64,000 nucleotides of DNA from Luteimicrobium sp042670205 (GTDB taxonomy: Bacteria > Actinomycetota > Actinomycetes > Actinomycetales > Cellulomonadaceae): positions 124,001 to 188,000 of the forward strand of contig NZ_JBHUWD010000002.1 of assembly GCF_042670205.1 (NCBI RefSeq), in the 5' to 3' direction. Position numbers and translations under genes: made by a program. This document shows positions 34,457-43,450 of this stretch, in pieces. Position 1 is the stretch's first letter, and the number at the start of each line of letters is the position of its first letter. Below the pieces are notes generated by a model. That model ran no database searches and was not told where the DNA came from. It worked only from the letters and a program-made list of their open reading frames with translations.

Positions 34457-34927
34457 CTATCTGGGCGGGGCGACGACGACCTGGACGTCGTCCTCGTAGA
34501 CGACCCGCCCGGGCGCCAGGGTGCGCCGTTCGACGCACGCCACGCCGTAGCGCTCGAGGAGCGCGACATACGCACGTGCGATCTCGATCAGCTCGACCGC
34601 GGTGCTCTTGAACCATGCCTGGGCGCCGGGGTTCGCGACGTCGTCGTACACCGCGGCGTCGACGGTCGACGGGTCGGCGTAGGCCGCGTTGCACCAGTCG
34701 TTGCTGCTGCGCCACCAGGCGTGGTCTGTGGACGAGAGCCGACCCGCTCGCGCGAGCCCGTTCGCCAGCGCGAAGACGCCGGGCCGGCGCCCTCGGGCGT
34801 TCGTGACGGGGCTCTCGAACCGCACGAGCTCGACGCGAGGCGCGACGACCGACGCCGGGCCGGGCTCCCGGTCAGCCGGCCCGTCGTCGGCGCCAGCTGG
34901 TGAGACGGCCTCGTCCAGGTCGCGCAC
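34457..34927 (-). CDS. Conserved-type hypothetical protein downstream of PAC2
   Basis: A 156-residue protein of unassigned function. After a variable N-terminus of ~30 residues comes LVRFESPVTNARGRRPGVFALANGLARAGRLS, then a Trp-rich helix (DHAWWRSSNDWCNAAY). It ends with RVVYEDDVQVVVAPPR. I recall similar actinobacterial hypotheticals with FESPVT and YEDDVQV motifs, but no function. It starts 12 nt after the PAC2 stop, so it probably shares that transcript. The start codon is uncertain. Confidence 0.7.
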   Translation of the reverse strand: MRDLDEAVSPAGADDGPADREPGPASVVAPRVELVRFESPVTNARGRRPGVFALANGLARAGRLSSTDHAWWRSSNDWCNAAYADPSTVDAAVYDDVANPGAQAWFKSTAVELIEIARAYVALLERYGVACVERRTLAPGRVVYEDDVQVVVAPPR

Positions 34928-34939
34928 GGAGACGTCGGG

Positions 34940-35803
34940 TCAGCCCTGGCGGCCGTCGTCGCGGCGGCGCAGGTACCGCTCGAACTCGCGGGCGATGGCC
35001 TCGCCCGACGCCTCCGGCAGCTCGGCGGTGTCCTTGGCCTCCTCCAGCTGCCGGACGTACTCGGCGATCTCGGGGTCCTCGGACGCGAGCTCGTCGACGC
35101 CGGTCTGCCACGCCGCGGCGTCCTCGGGCAGGTCCCCGAGGGGGATCGGCTCGGACAGCAGGTCCTCCACGCGCGACAGGATCGCGAGCGTCGCCTTCGG
35201 GGACGGGGGCTGCCCGACGTAGTGCGGCACGGCCGCCCACAGCGACACGGACGCGCACCCGTGCTCGGCGGCCGAGTGCTGCAGGACGCCGACGATGCCG
35301 GTCGGCCCCTCGTAGGCGGTGGGCTCGACGTCGAGGACGGCCTGCAGGCCCACGGACTCGCTCGTCGCGGTCAGCGGGATCGGCCGGGTGTGCGGGACGT
35401 CGGCGAGCAGCGCCCCGAGGGTCACGACGGTCTCGACGTCGTGCTCGTCCGCGTGCCGCAGGAGCTCGCCGCAGTATGACCGCCACCGCATCGACGGCTC
35501 GATCCCGCGGACCAGGACCACGGTCCGGCCGCTCGTCGGGAGGGTCGCGGTCCAGACCGTCGTCGTGGGCCACTCGATGGCCCGCTTGCCGTCCTCGCCG
35601 ACCACGACCTGCGGGCGGTTCACCTGGAAGTCGTGGTACTCCTCGGGGTCGAGCCGCGCGACCTCGACCGCACCCCACACGTCCTGGAGGTGCTCGATCG
35701 CGGCCGTCGCCGCGCCGCCCGCGTCGTTCCACCCCTCGAAGGCAGCGAGCATCACGGCGCGTCCGGGACGCGGGGCGGAGGGCGCAGCCTGGGGATCGGT
35801 CAT
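34940..35803 (-). CDS. PAC2-family protein
   Basis: A 287-residue protein related to the eukaryotic proteasome assembly chaperone 2. It opens VMLAAFEGWNDAGGAATAAIEHL and contains LVRGIEPSMRWRSY, VVTLGALLADVPHTRP and AVPHYVGQPPSPKATLA, all typical of the actinobacterial PAC2 group. The C-terminal ~40 residues are charged and helical. Its location near the proteasome genes is conserved in actinobacteria, but a chaperone role in bacteria has not, to my knowledge, been shown. ATG 35803 lies 6 nt behind TAGGCT. Confidence 0.9.
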   Translation of the reverse strand: MTDPQAAPSAPRPGRAVMLAAFEGWNDAGGAATAAIEHLQDVWGAVEVARLDPEEYHDFQVNRPQVVVGEDGKRAIEWPTTTVWTATLPTSGRTVVLVRGIEPSMRWRSYCGELLRHADEHDVETVVTLGALLADVPHTRPIPLTATSESVGLQAVLDVEPTAYEGPTGIVGVLQHSAAEHGCASVSLWAAVPHYVGQPPSPKATLAILSRVEDLLSEPIPLGDLPEDAAAWQTGVDELASEDPEIAEYVRQLEEAKDTAELPEASGEAIAREFERYLRRRDDGRQG

Positions 35804-35809
35804 CGCTCC

Positions 35810-35815
35810 AGCCTA
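35810..35815 (-). promoter_or_regulatory. -10 hexamer placing a leaderless start at the PAC2 gene
   Basis: TAGGCT on the minus strand, 6 nt from ATG 35803. It is divergent from the promoter at 35849-35854, only 33 nt apart. Confidence 0.65.
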
Positions 35816-35848
35816 AGGGGCGCGGGACGCCGCGCGTGGGCGCCCACC

Positions 35849-35854
35849 TACGAT
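35849..35854 (+). promoter_or_regulatory. -10 hexamer placing a leaderless start at the HAD hydrolase gene
   Basis: TACGAT, 6 nt, GTG 35861. Its -35 region must overlap that of the divergent PAC2 promoter. Confidence 0.62.
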
Positions 35855-35860
35855 GGTGCG

Positions 35861-36580
35861 GTGAGCGAACAGTCCCCCTCGAACCCCCTGACCACCCCGA
35901 CGACGCCCGCCGCGGTGCTCTGGGACCTCGACGGGACCCTCGTCAACACCGAGCCCTACTGGATGACCGCGGAGACCGAGCTCGTCGCCGAGCACGGCCT
36001 CACCTGGACCTACCAGGACGGCCTCACCCTCGTCGGGCGGCCGCTGCTGGAGTCCGCGAGCCTCATCGCCGCCCACGGCGTCCCGCTCAGCCCCGAGGAG
36101 ATCGTCGAGCGGCTCGTCGGCCGCATGGTCGAGCACCTGCACGACGCCGTCCCGTGGCAGCCGGGCGCGCGCGAGCTCCTCGCCGGCCTGCGCGACGCCG
36201 GCATCCCGTGCGCGCTCGTCACCATGTCCTACCGGGTGCTCGCCGAGGCCGTCGTCGAGGCCGTGCCCGAGGGGACGTTCCGCGCCGTCGTCTGCGGCGA
36301 CGAGGTCACGCATGGCAAGCCCCACCCCGAGCCCTACCTGCGGGCCGCCGAGCAGCTCGGGGTGGACCCGGCCGCCTGCGTCGCCGTGGAGGACTCGCGG
36401 CCCGGGATCGCGTCCGCCCTCGCGTCGGGCGCCCGGACCGTCGGCGTGCAGGTCGTCGTACCCGTCGAGCCCGCGCCCGGTCTGACCCGGGTCGCGTCGC
36501 TCGACCAGCTCGACGTCCGCACCCTGGGACGGATCGCGGCAGGCGAGACCCTCGACCTGCTCGAGGCCGCCGCCGGCTGA
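35861..36580 (+). CDS. HAD-superfamily phosphatase
   Basis: A 239-residue haloacid-dehalogenase hydrolase with all four motifs: LWDLDGTLVNTEP (nucleophile Asp), LVTMSY (Thr), the Lys of THGKPHPEPYL and VAVEDSRPGIASAL (metal Asp). The alpha-helical cap between motifs I and II puts it in the beta-phosphoglucomutase-like subgroup, so sugar phosphates are the likely substrates. In many actinobacteria the same gene lies between the PAC2 gene and the RecB-like nuclease gene. Confidence 0.9.
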   Translation: MSEQSPSNPLTTPTTPAAVLWDLDGTLVNTEPYWMTAETELVAEHGLTWTYQDGLTLVGRPLLESASLIAAHGVPLSPEEIVERLVGRMVEHLHDAVPWQPGARELLAGLRDAGIPCALVTMSYRVLAEAVVEAVPEGTFRAVVCGDEVTHGKPHPEPYLRAAEQLGVDPAACVAVEDSRPGIASALASGARTVGVQVVVPVEPAPGLTRVASLDQLDVRTLGRIAAGETLDLLEAAAG

Positions 36581-36614
36581 CCGGGGGCCGCGCGCCAGCC
36601 GCCGGCCCGTCGCG

Positions 36615-37505
36615 TCACAGCCCCGGCGCGACCCCCAACGCCCGCACGGACGCCTCGACCGGGTACGGCGGGGGAGTGCCCCCGAACTCCGGGCACGACG
36701 CCTGGTGCGCGCACCACCCGCACAGCGCGGACCGCCGCGGAGGGAAGTGCCCGGCACGCGCCATCGACTCGATGCCCGACCACACGGCCCGCACCCGCTG
36801 CTCGGTGTGCTCGAGCGCAGCCTCGGTCGGCTCCGACCGCAGCACCTGACCGTCGCCCAGGTAGACGAGCTGCAGCATGCGCGGCACCCTGCCGGTCTCC
36901 CGCCACAGCACCAGGCCGTAGAACCGCATCTGGAACTCCGCGGACCCGCCGTAGCCCGGGCGGGGCGCCCGCCCGGACTTGTAGTCCACGACCCGCACCT
37001 CTCCCGACGGCGCCACGTCCAGCCGGTCCACGATTCCCCGCAGCTGCGGCCCGTCCACCAGCTGGTGACGCACCGCGAGCTCGCGGGAGCGCGGCTCCAG
37101 CCGGTTCGGGTCCTCGAGGCGGAAGTAGGTGCCCACCAGCTCCCCGGCGCGCCCCAGCCACGCCTCCAGCCCCGCCGCGTCCCCGACGAGGTCCGCGTAC
37201 TCCGGGCGCGCCTCCTGCAACGACTCCCACTGCGGCCCCAGCAGCGACAGCGCGTGCTCCGGCGTCCGGTCGCCCGCCGCTGCGTCGTACAGCCGCTCCA
37301 GCACGGCGTGCACCAACGTGCCGCGCGCAGCCGCCTCGCTCGGCGGCTCCGGCAGCCGGTCCACCACCCGGAACCGGAACAGCAGCGGGCACTGCATGAA
37401 GTCGTTGGCGCGCGACGGCGACAGCCCGGGCACCCGCGCCTCCGCCGGGTCCGGTGCGCCCGGCCCCGGCACGGTCAGGGTCTCGATCTCGTCCGTCACA
37501 GCCAC
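36615..37505 (-). CDS. RecB-family PD-(D/E)XK nuclease with a Cys cluster
   Basis: A 296-residue single-domain nuclease. It begins with LSPSRANDFMQCPLLFRFR (first Cys). The catalytic GIVDRLDV and VVDYKSGRAPRP (D...DYK) are in the middle. The CGWCAHQASCPEF near the end supplies three more Cys, giving the four ligands of an AddB/Cas4-like iron-sulphur cluster. No helicase domain is present. The GTG at 37505 lies 7 nt behind TAGGGT; GTG 37499 is possible. Mycobacteria keep this gene at the same place. Its DNA-processing role is unproven. Confidence 0.88.
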   Translation of the reverse strand: MAVTDEIETLTVPGPGAPDPAEARVPGLSPSRANDFMQCPLLFRFRVVDRLPEPPSEAAARGTLVHAVLERLYDAAAGDRTPEHALSLLGPQWESLQEARPEYADLVGDAAGLEAWLGRAGELVGTYFRLEDPNRLEPRSRELAVRHQLVDGPQLRGIVDRLDVAPSGEVRVVDYKSGRAPRPGYGGSAEFQMRFYGLVLWRETGRVPRMLQLVYLGDGQVLRSEPTEAALEHTEQRVRAVWSGIESMARAGHFPPRRSALCGWCAHQASCPEFGGTPPPYPVEASVRALGVAPGL

Positions 37506-37512
37506 GCCCAGG

Positions 37513-37518
37513 ACCCTA
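37513..37518 (-). promoter_or_regulatory. -10 hexamer before the RecB-like gene
   Basis: TAGGGT on the minus strand, 7 nt from GTG 37505, consistent with a leaderless start. Confidence 0.5.
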
Positions 37519-37626
37519 GCCGCCGGCACCCACCCCGCCCGGCGCCCTCCACAGGACGGGGCCCCGCGCCGTCGCCGCCGTCCCCAGGGTCGCCCCCGCG
37601 CCCAGCGCCGGCCCAGCCGCGACCAC

Positions 37627-37632
37627 TAGGCT
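37627..37632 (+). promoter_or_regulatory. -10 hexamer placing a leaderless start at the site-2 protease gene
   Basis: TAGGCT, 6 nt, GTG 37639. Confidence 0.65.
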
Positions 37633-37638
37633 GACCAG

Positions 37639-38799
37639 GTGAGTCAGACCCCCGCCCCCCGCGGGCGCCGCCCGCGCCGCACCTCCTCCGGCTGGGTCAT
37701 CGGTCGACTCGCCGGAGCCCCCGTCGTCGTCACCCCCTCGTGGTTCGTCGCCGCCGCCGTCCTCACCGTCCTCTTCGCCCCGACCGTGCGCTTCGTCGCG
37801 CCCGACCTCGGCATCGGGACCTACGTCGTCGCGCTCGCCTTCGTGCTGCTCCTCTTCCTCTCCGTGTTCCTCCACGAGGCCGCGCACGCCCTCGTCGCCC
37901 GCGCCCGCGGGCACGAGGTCCACGAGCTCGCCCTCACCCTCTGGGGCGGCCACACCGCGTACGGGGGCGGCGGCGGACCGCTCGACGCGTTCCTCGTCGC
38001 CGTCGTCGGGCCCGTCACCAACCTGGCGCTCGCGGCCGCCTTCTGGGGCGTCTTCCAGCCCGTGCGCCACGACGCGTCGATCGCCGGCCTGCTCCTGTAC
38101 GCCGGTGCCTTCTCCAACGCGTTCGTCGGGATCTTCAACCTCCTGCCCGGTCTCCCGCTCGACGGCGGCCAGATGCTCGAGTCCGCCGTCTGGGGCGCGA
38201 CGGGCAACCGTGAGAAGGGCACCGTCGCCGCCGGCTGGGTCGGACGCCTCGTGGCGCTCGCGGTCATCGCGTGGGTGGTGCTCTGGCCGCTCGGCCGAGG
38301 GGAGCAGCCCTCGCTCACGACCGTGATCTGGGGTGTCCTCATCGGCGGGTTCCTGTGGCAGGGGGCGTCGCAGGCCGTCGCGTCGGGCAAGGCGCGCGCG
38401 GCCGTCGCGCACCTGCGCGCCGCGGACCTCATGCTCCCGGTCCGGCTCGTCTACGACACGGGTACCGTCGCGGACGCGCGGAGCGTGAGCCTGCCGCACC
38501 ACGCGCTCGTCGTCGTCGACCGCGCCGGCACGGCCGTCGGCGCCGTCGACCCGCAGGCCCTCGCGTCCGTCCCCGAGGCCTCCGCCGCGACCACACCGGT
38601 CACGGCGGTCGCCCAGACGCTCGGGGCCGACGCGATCGTCGACGTCGAGACCGCGGGAGGCGACCTCGTCGGGACGGTCGCGGAGGCCGCGTCGCACGCG
38701 CCCGTGCTCGCCGTCATGCGCGCGGGCTCGGTCGTCGGCCTGCTCCCCGTGCAGACGGTCGTCGACGCGGTGCGGAGGGCGAACACCAAGCCCGCCTGA
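37639..38799 (+). CDS. Site-2-protease-family zinc metalloprotease (M50)
   Basis: A 386-residue intramembrane protease. The zinc motif H79-E-A-A-H83 sits in an early membrane segment. The third ligand is Asp175 in NLLPGLPLDGG. About six membrane segments precede a C-terminal cytoplasmic pair of CBS-like halves (from residue ~265). M50 proteases of this layout (Rip3-like) cut membrane-bound regulators, but the target here is unknown. The gene is divergent from the RecB-like gene and lies just upstream of trmI, the usual actinobacterial position. Confidence 0.9.
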   Translation: MSQTPAPRGRRPRRTSSGWVIGRLAGAPVVVTPSWFVAAAVLTVLFAPTVRFVAPDLGIGTYVVALAFVLLLFLSVFLHEAAHALVARARGHEVHELALTLWGGHTAYGGGGGPLDAFLVAVVGPVTNLALAAAFWGVFQPVRHDASIAGLLLYAGAFSNAFVGIFNLLPGLPLDGGQMLESAVWGATGNREKGTVAAGWVGRLVALAVIAWVVLWPLGRGEQPSLTTVIWGVLIGGFLWQGASQAVASGKARAAVAHLRAADLMLPVRLVYDTGTVADARSVSLPHHALVVVDRAGTAVGAVDPQALASVPEASAATTPVTAVAQTLGADAIVDVETAGGDLVGTVAEAASHAPVLAVMRAGSVVGLLPVQTVVDAVRRANTKPA

Positions 38800-38823
38800 C
38801 CGCGCCGCCTAGGATGGTCGACC

Positions 38824-39888
38824 GTGACTTCCGACGACACGACCGACGCCGTGCCCGCGACCCCCGAGGCGACCGCGACGGGCGCCGACCTGCGCCGCGG
38901 TCCGTTCCGCGCGGGCGACAAGGTCCAGCTCACCGACCCCAAGGGCCGGCTGCACACGATCACGCTCGACCCGGGCGCGACGTTCCACACGCACCGCGGC
39001 TACTTCGCGCACGACGCGCTCATCGGCGCGCCCGAGGGCCAGGTCGTCACGAGCACGGGCGGGACGGAGTACGTCGCGCTCCGGCCGCTGCTGTCCGACT
39101 ACGTCCTCTCGATGCCGCGCGGTGCCGCAGTCGTGTACCCCAAGGACTCCGGCCAGATCGTCACGATGGCCGACATCTACCCGGGTGCGCGCGTCGTCGA
39201 GGCGGGCGTCGGCTCGGGGGCCCTGACGCTCTCGCTGCTGCGCGCCGTCGGCGACGGCGGGTCGCTCCACTCGATCGAGCGGCGCGAGGACTTCGCGGCC
39301 ATCGCGCGCGGCAACGTCGAGACGTTCTTCGGCGGTCCGCACCCGGCGTGGCGCCTCAGCGTCGGCGACCTCGCCGACGTGCTGCCCACGGTCGCCGCGC
39401 CCGGCACCGTCGACCGGGTCGTGCTCGACATGCTCGCGCCCTGGGAGAACCTGGCGGCGGTCGCGGACGCGCTCACGCCCGGCGGCGTCCTGTGCTGCTA
39501 CGTCGCGACGACGACGCAGCTCTCCCGCCTCGCGGAGGACGTGCGCGACGACGGCCGCTACACCGAGCCGACGGCCTGGGAGTCGTTCGTCCGCGGCTGG
39601 CACCTCGAGGGCCTCGCCGTGCGGCCCGAGCACCGGATGATGGGCCACACCGGCTTCCTCCTGACCACCCGGCGCCTCGCGGACGGCGTCCAGGCGCCCG
39701 AGCGCAAGCGGCGTCCCGCCAAGGGGGCGTACCCCGTCGACGGCGGAGCGACCGACGGCGCCGGGGACGGGGCGGCCGCGGACGGCGGCACCGAGTGGAC
39801 CGAGGAGGCGCTCGGCGAGCGGCCCGTCTCGCCCAAGAAGATCCGACGCGTGCGGCGGAGCGTCGGGCAGGCCCCCGACCAGGCCTGA
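38824..39888 (+). CDS. trmI: tRNA (adenine-58-N1)-methyltransferase TrmI
   Basis: A 354-residue SAM-dependent enzyme that methylates A58 in the tRNA T-loop. It has the N-terminal beta domain (FRAGDKVQLTDPKGRLHTI), the SAM-binding VVEAGVGSGALTLSLLRAV, and the TrmI catalytic region VLDMLAPWENL. A tail of about 60 residues is rich in Gly, Asp and Ala. GTG 38824 lies 8 nt after a TAGGAT hexamer, so the message is nearly leaderless. Tight linkage to the proteasome ATPase gene is conserved in actinobacteria. Confidence 0.94.
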   Translation: MTSDDTTDAVPATPEATATGADLRRGPFRAGDKVQLTDPKGRLHTITLDPGATFHTHRGYFAHDALIGAPEGQVVTSTGGTEYVALRPLLSDYVLSMPRGAAVVYPKDSGQIVTMADIYPGARVVEAGVGSGALTLSLLRAVGDGGSLHSIERREDFAAIARGNVETFFGGPHPAWRLSVGDLADVLPTVAAPGTVDRVVLDMLAPWENLAAVADALTPGGVLCCYVATTTQLSRLAEDVRDDGRYTEPTAWESFVRGWHLEGLAVRPEHRMMGHTGFLLTTRRLADGVQAPERKRRPAKGAYPVDGGATDGAGDGAAADGGTEWTEEALGERPVSPKKIRRVRRSVGQAPDQA

Positions 39889-39986
39889 CGCCGGTCCCTG
39901 CCCCGGGCGGCGCCGGTGTGACGCCCGCCACGTGAAGGTCGCGTGTCGCTGCGTGGAACGTCCGGCGCGTCGTGGGTGTTGCCGAC

Positions 39987-39992
39987 TAAGGT
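39987..39992 (+). promoter_or_regulatory. Candidate -10 of the mpa-dop operon
   Basis: TAAGGT lies 27 nt before ATG 40020. A strong GGGGAGG ribosome site (40008-40014) sits between, so this transcript has a leader, unlike many neighbours. Confidence 0.5.
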
Positions 39993-40019
39993 CGAAGTCC
40001 CACAACCGGGGAGGACGAG

Positions 40020-41669
40020 ATGACCGACGCCCCCATCCGCGACCCGCGCGACCAGCAGCTCACGCTGCTCGCCGCCAAGAACGAACGGCTCGCCGACGCC
40101 CTCGTCGCCGCCCGTGACCAGATCGTCGAGCTCAAGCGCCAGATCGACGAGCTCGCCAAGCCCCCGGGCACCTACGCCGTCTTCGTCGGGGGCCGCCCCG
40201 ACGGGACCGTCGACATCATGTCGGCAGGCCGCAAGATGCACGTCGGCACGAGCCCGTCGCTCGACGTGGCCTCGCTGCGCCCCGGCCAGGAGGTCAAGCT
40301 CAACGAGGCGATGACCGTCGTCGAGGCGGGCGGCTTCGAGAGGATCGGCGAGCTCGTGACCGTCAAGGAGCTCCTGCCCGAGGGCCGGGTGCTCGTCGTC
40401 GGGCGGGCCGACGAGGAGCGTGTCGCGCGCGTGGCCGGGTCCGTGACGGACCAGGTGCGCGTCGGCGACGCCGTCACGATCGACACGCGCTCGGGCTTCG
40501 TGTTCGAGCGGATCCCGAAGTCGGACGTCGAGGAGCTCGTCCTCGAGGAGGTCCCGGACATCCACTACGCGGACATCGGTGGCCTGGGCCCGCAGATCGA
40601 CCAGATCCGCGACGCCGTCGAGCTGCCGTTCGCGCACCCCGACCTGTTCCGGGAGCACGGCCTGCGCCCGCCCAAGGGCGTGCTGCTCTACGGCCCGCCC
40701 GGGTGCGGCAAGACGCTCATCGCCAAGGCGGTCGCGAACTCGCTCGCCCAGATGGTGGGGGAGCGCCGCGCCGCCGAGTCCGGTGTCCAGGCCGCAGGCG
40801 AGAGCGTCCAGAGCTACTTCCTCAACATCAAGGGCCCCGAGCTCCTCAACAAGTACGTGGGCGAGACCGAGCGCCACATCCGGCTGATCTTCGCCCGGGC
40901 GCGGGAGAAGGCGAGCGAGGGTATGCCCGTGGTCGTCTTCTTCGACGAGATGGAGTCGCTGTTCCGCACGCGCGGCACCGGTCTGTCGTCCGACGTGGAG
41001 ACGACGATCGTGCCCCAGCTGCTGTCGGAGATCGACGGCGTCGAGCGCCTCGACAACGTCATCGTCATCGGTGCCTCGAACCGCGAGGACATGATCGACC
41101 CCGCGATCCTGCGGCCGGGACGCCTCGACGTGAAGATCCGCATCGAGCGGCCCGACGCCGAGGGCGCCAAGGAGATCTTCGGCAAGTACCTCACGACCGA
41201 CCTGCCGATCCACCCCGACGACCTCGCCGAGCACCACGACGACGCCGCCGAGGCCATCGACGCGATGGTGCACGCCGTCGTCGAGCGCATCTACTCCGAG
41301 GACGACGAGAACCGGTTCCTCGAGGTCACGTACGCGTCGGGCGACAAGGAGGTCCTCTACTTCAAGGACTTCAACTCGGGCGCGATGATCCAGAACATCG
41401 TCGACCGGGCCAAGAAGACCGCGATCAAGGACTTCCTGACGACGGGCCAGCGCGGCCTGCGCGTCGACCACCTGCTGTCGGCGTGCGTCGACGAGTTCAA
41501 GGAGAACGAGGACCTGCCCAACACCACCAACCCCGACGACTGGGCCCGGATCAGCGGCAAGAAGGGCGAGCGCATCGTCTTCATCCGCACGATCGTCGAG
41601 AAGAAGGGCAAGGCCGCCGCCGCGGCGCGCACCATCGACACCGTCACCAACACCGGGCAGTACCTGTGA
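40020..41669 (+). CDS. mpa: Proteasome-associated AAA ATPase (Mpa/ARC)
   Basis: A 549-residue ring ATPase that recognises Pup, unfolds pupylated proteins and threads them into the 20S core. In order: an N-terminal coiled coil (residues ~10-50) that binds Pup, a tandem OB region, an AAA domain with Walker A G225-PPGCG-K231-T232 and Walker B D309-E310 (FFDEMES), and an RPGRLDVKIRIERP region with the arginine finger. The C-terminus is NTGQYL, the QYL-type tail that docks on the proteasome. Its stop overlaps dop by GTGA. Confidence 0.97.
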   Translation: MTDAPIRDPRDQQLTLLAAKNERLADALVAARDQIVELKRQIDELAKPPGTYAVFVGGRPDGTVDIMSAGRKMHVGTSPSLDVASLRPGQEVKLNEAMTVVEAGGFERIGELVTVKELLPEGRVLVVGRADEERVARVAGSVTDQVRVGDAVTIDTRSGFVFERIPKSDVEELVLEEVPDIHYADIGGLGPQIDQIRDAVELPFAHPDLFREHGLRPPKGVLLYGPPGCGKTLIAKAVANSLAQMVGERRAAESGVQAAGESVQSYFLNIKGPELLNKYVGETERHIRLIFARAREKASEGMPVVVFFDEMESLFRTRGTGLSSDVETTIVPQLLSEIDGVERLDNVIVIGASNREDMIDPAILRPGRLDVKIRIERPDAEGAKEIFGKYLTTDLPIHPDDLAEHHDDAAEAIDAMVHAVVERIYSEDDENRFLEVTYASGDKEVLYFKDFNSGAMIQNIVDRAKKTAIKDFLTTGQRGLRVDHLLSACVDEFKENEDLPNTTNPDDWARISGKKGERIVFIRTIVEKKGKAAAAARTIDTVTNTGQYL

Positions 41670-43339
41670 CGGGACCCTCCCCGGTGGCCGCGGCCGAGGG
41701 CCTCGGTCCCCTCTCCGTCCGGCGTGTCATGGGCATCGAGACGGAGTACGGCGTCCTCCAGCCCGGGCGGCCCTACGCGAACCCGATGCTGCTGTCGTCC
41801 CAGGTCGTGACGACGTACCGTGCCCTCGCCTCGCTCGGCGGGGGTCGCGGCGCCCGCTGGGACTACGACGACGAGGACCCCCTGCACGATGCGCGGGGCT
41901 TCCACCTGCGCCGCGCTTCGGCGCACCCGTCGCTGCTCACCGACGACCCGGACCGGCCCGTCGCGCCGGGGCCGGTGTCGTCGAACGGCAGCGGCGGCTC
42001 GACGGAGGAGCTCGAGCGCCCGGAGGCCGAGGAGTACGACGACCCGAGCGCCGCGAACGTCATCCTCACCAACGGCGCCCGCCTCTACGTCGACCACGCG
42101 CACCCCGAGTACTCGTCCCCGGAGGTCACGGGCCCGCGCGAGGCGGTGCGGTTCGACGTCGCCGGGGAGCGGGTCATGCTCGCGGCGGCGCGGGAGCTCG
42201 CGCCCTTCCCGGGCGGGCCGGTCGCGCTCTACAAGAACAACGTGGACGGCAAGGGTGCGAGCTACGGGTGCCACGAGAACTTCCTCGTGCGCCGCGACGT
42301 GCCGTTCGCCGAGCTCGCCCAGCTCCTCATCCCGTTCCTCGTGACGCGCCAGGTGTTCGCGGGGGCGGGGCGCGTCGGGCTCGGGCAGACGGGTGCCGAG
42401 GCGGGCTTCCAGCTCTCCCAGCGCGCCGACTACGTCGAGGCGGAGATCGGCCTCGAGACCACGCTGCGACGACCCATCGTCAACACGCGGGACGAGCCGC
42501 ACGCCGACCGCCAGCGGTGGCGCCGGCTGCACCTCATCATCGGGGACGCGAACCTGCTCGAGGTGGCGACGTACCTCAAGCTCGGCACGACGTCGCTCGT
42601 CCTGGGCGTGATCGAGCGGCGCGACGAGCTGGCCGCCGTGCACGCGCGGCTCGCCGCGCTGCGCCTCGTGGACCCCGTCGCCGACGTCCAGGCCGTGAGC
42701 CACGACACGACCCTCACGACGAGGCTCCGGCTGGTCGACGGGCGTGAGCTGACCGCGCTCGAGATCCAGCGCGCCTACCTCGACGCGGTGCACGAGGCGC
42801 TCGGCGTCCTCGCACCGGACGGGCCCGACGACGAGACGCGGGCCGTCGTGGAGCGGTGGGAGCGCGTGCTCCACGGCCTCGAGCACGACCGCGCGAGCGT
42901 CGCGGGACAGGTCGAGTGGGTCGCCAAGCTCCGCATCCTCGACGGGCTGCGCCGCCGCGACGGCCTCGACTGGGAGCACCCGCGCCTGGCCGCGACCGAC
43001 CTGCAGTGGTCGGACGTCCGGCCCGAGCGCGGCATCTACCACCGGCTCCTCGCCAAGGACGCGGTCGAGCGGGTCGTCACGGAGCAGGAGGTCGCGCGCG
43101 CCGTCCACCACCCGCCGGACGACACGCGCGCCTACTTCCGCGGCGAGGTCATGGCCCGGTACGGCGAGCACGTCTCGGCGGCGAGCTGGGACTCGATCAT
43201 CTTCGACGTCCCCGGCGCGCCGTCGTTGCAGCGCGTCCCCATGCCCGACCCGGAGCGCGGCACACGCCGGCACCTGGGCGAGCTGCTGGACCGCAGCGAG
43301 GACGCGTCTGCGCTGCTCGCGGGCCTGTCGGGCACGTGA
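41666..43339 (+). CDS. dop: Dop, deamidase/depupylase of Pup
   Basis: A 557-residue glutamine-synthetase-like enzyme. It deamidates the C-terminal Gln of Pup to Glu and also removes Pup from substrates. The MGIETEYGV metal/nucleotide strand opens the fold. The insertion around residues 75-130 is the extended, acidic Dop-loop region, absent from PafA. ASYGCHENFLV and RPIVNTRDEPHAD are shared active-site motifs. The GTG start overlaps the mpa stop. Dop is needed here because Pup ends in Gln. Confidence 0.95.
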   Translation: MTGPSPVAAAEGLGPLSVRRVMGIETEYGVLQPGRPYANPMLLSSQVVTTYRALASLGGGRGARWDYDDEDPLHDARGFHLRRASAHPSLLTDDPDRPVAPGPVSSNGSGGSTEELERPEAEEYDDPSAANVILTNGARLYVDHAHPEYSSPEVTGPREAVRFDVAGERVMLAAARELAPFPGGPVALYKNNVDGKGASYGCHENFLVRRDVPFAELAQLLIPFLVTRQVFAGAGRVGLGQTGAEAGFQLSQRADYVEAEIGLETTLRRPIVNTRDEPHADRQRWRRLHLIIGDANLLEVATYLKLGTTSLVLGVIERRDELAAVHARLAALRLVDPVADVQAVSHDTTLTTRLRLVDGRELTALEIQRAYLDAVHEALGVLAPDGPDDETRAVVERWERVLHGLEHDRASVAGQVEWVAKLRILDGLRRRDGLDWEHPRLAATDLQWSDVRPERGIYHRLLAKDAVERVVTEQEVARAVHHPPDDTRAYFRGEVMARYGEHVSAASWDSIIFDVPGAPSLQRVPMPDPERGTRRHLGELLDRSEDASALLAGLSGT

Positions 43340-43380
43340 CGGACGGCGTGGACGGGCCAGCCGGGCGGGCCGCCACGGCC

Positions 43381-43386
43381 TAGGCT
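43381..43386 (+). promoter_or_regulatory. -10 of the pup operon
   Basis: TAGGCT lies 64 nt before the pup ATG. Pup has a strong GAAGGAG ribosome site, so this would be a leadered transcript. Confidence 0.5.
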
Positions 43387-43450
43387 GGACACGGAACGGA
43401 TCACCGGGACCGCACGGCCCCGGGGACCGACGAGCACGAAGGAGACGACG

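Noticed and set aside
39889..40019. A terminator in the trmI-mpa gap
   Set aside because: The GC-rich self-complementary stretch near 39890-39920 does not give a continuous stem of useful length.
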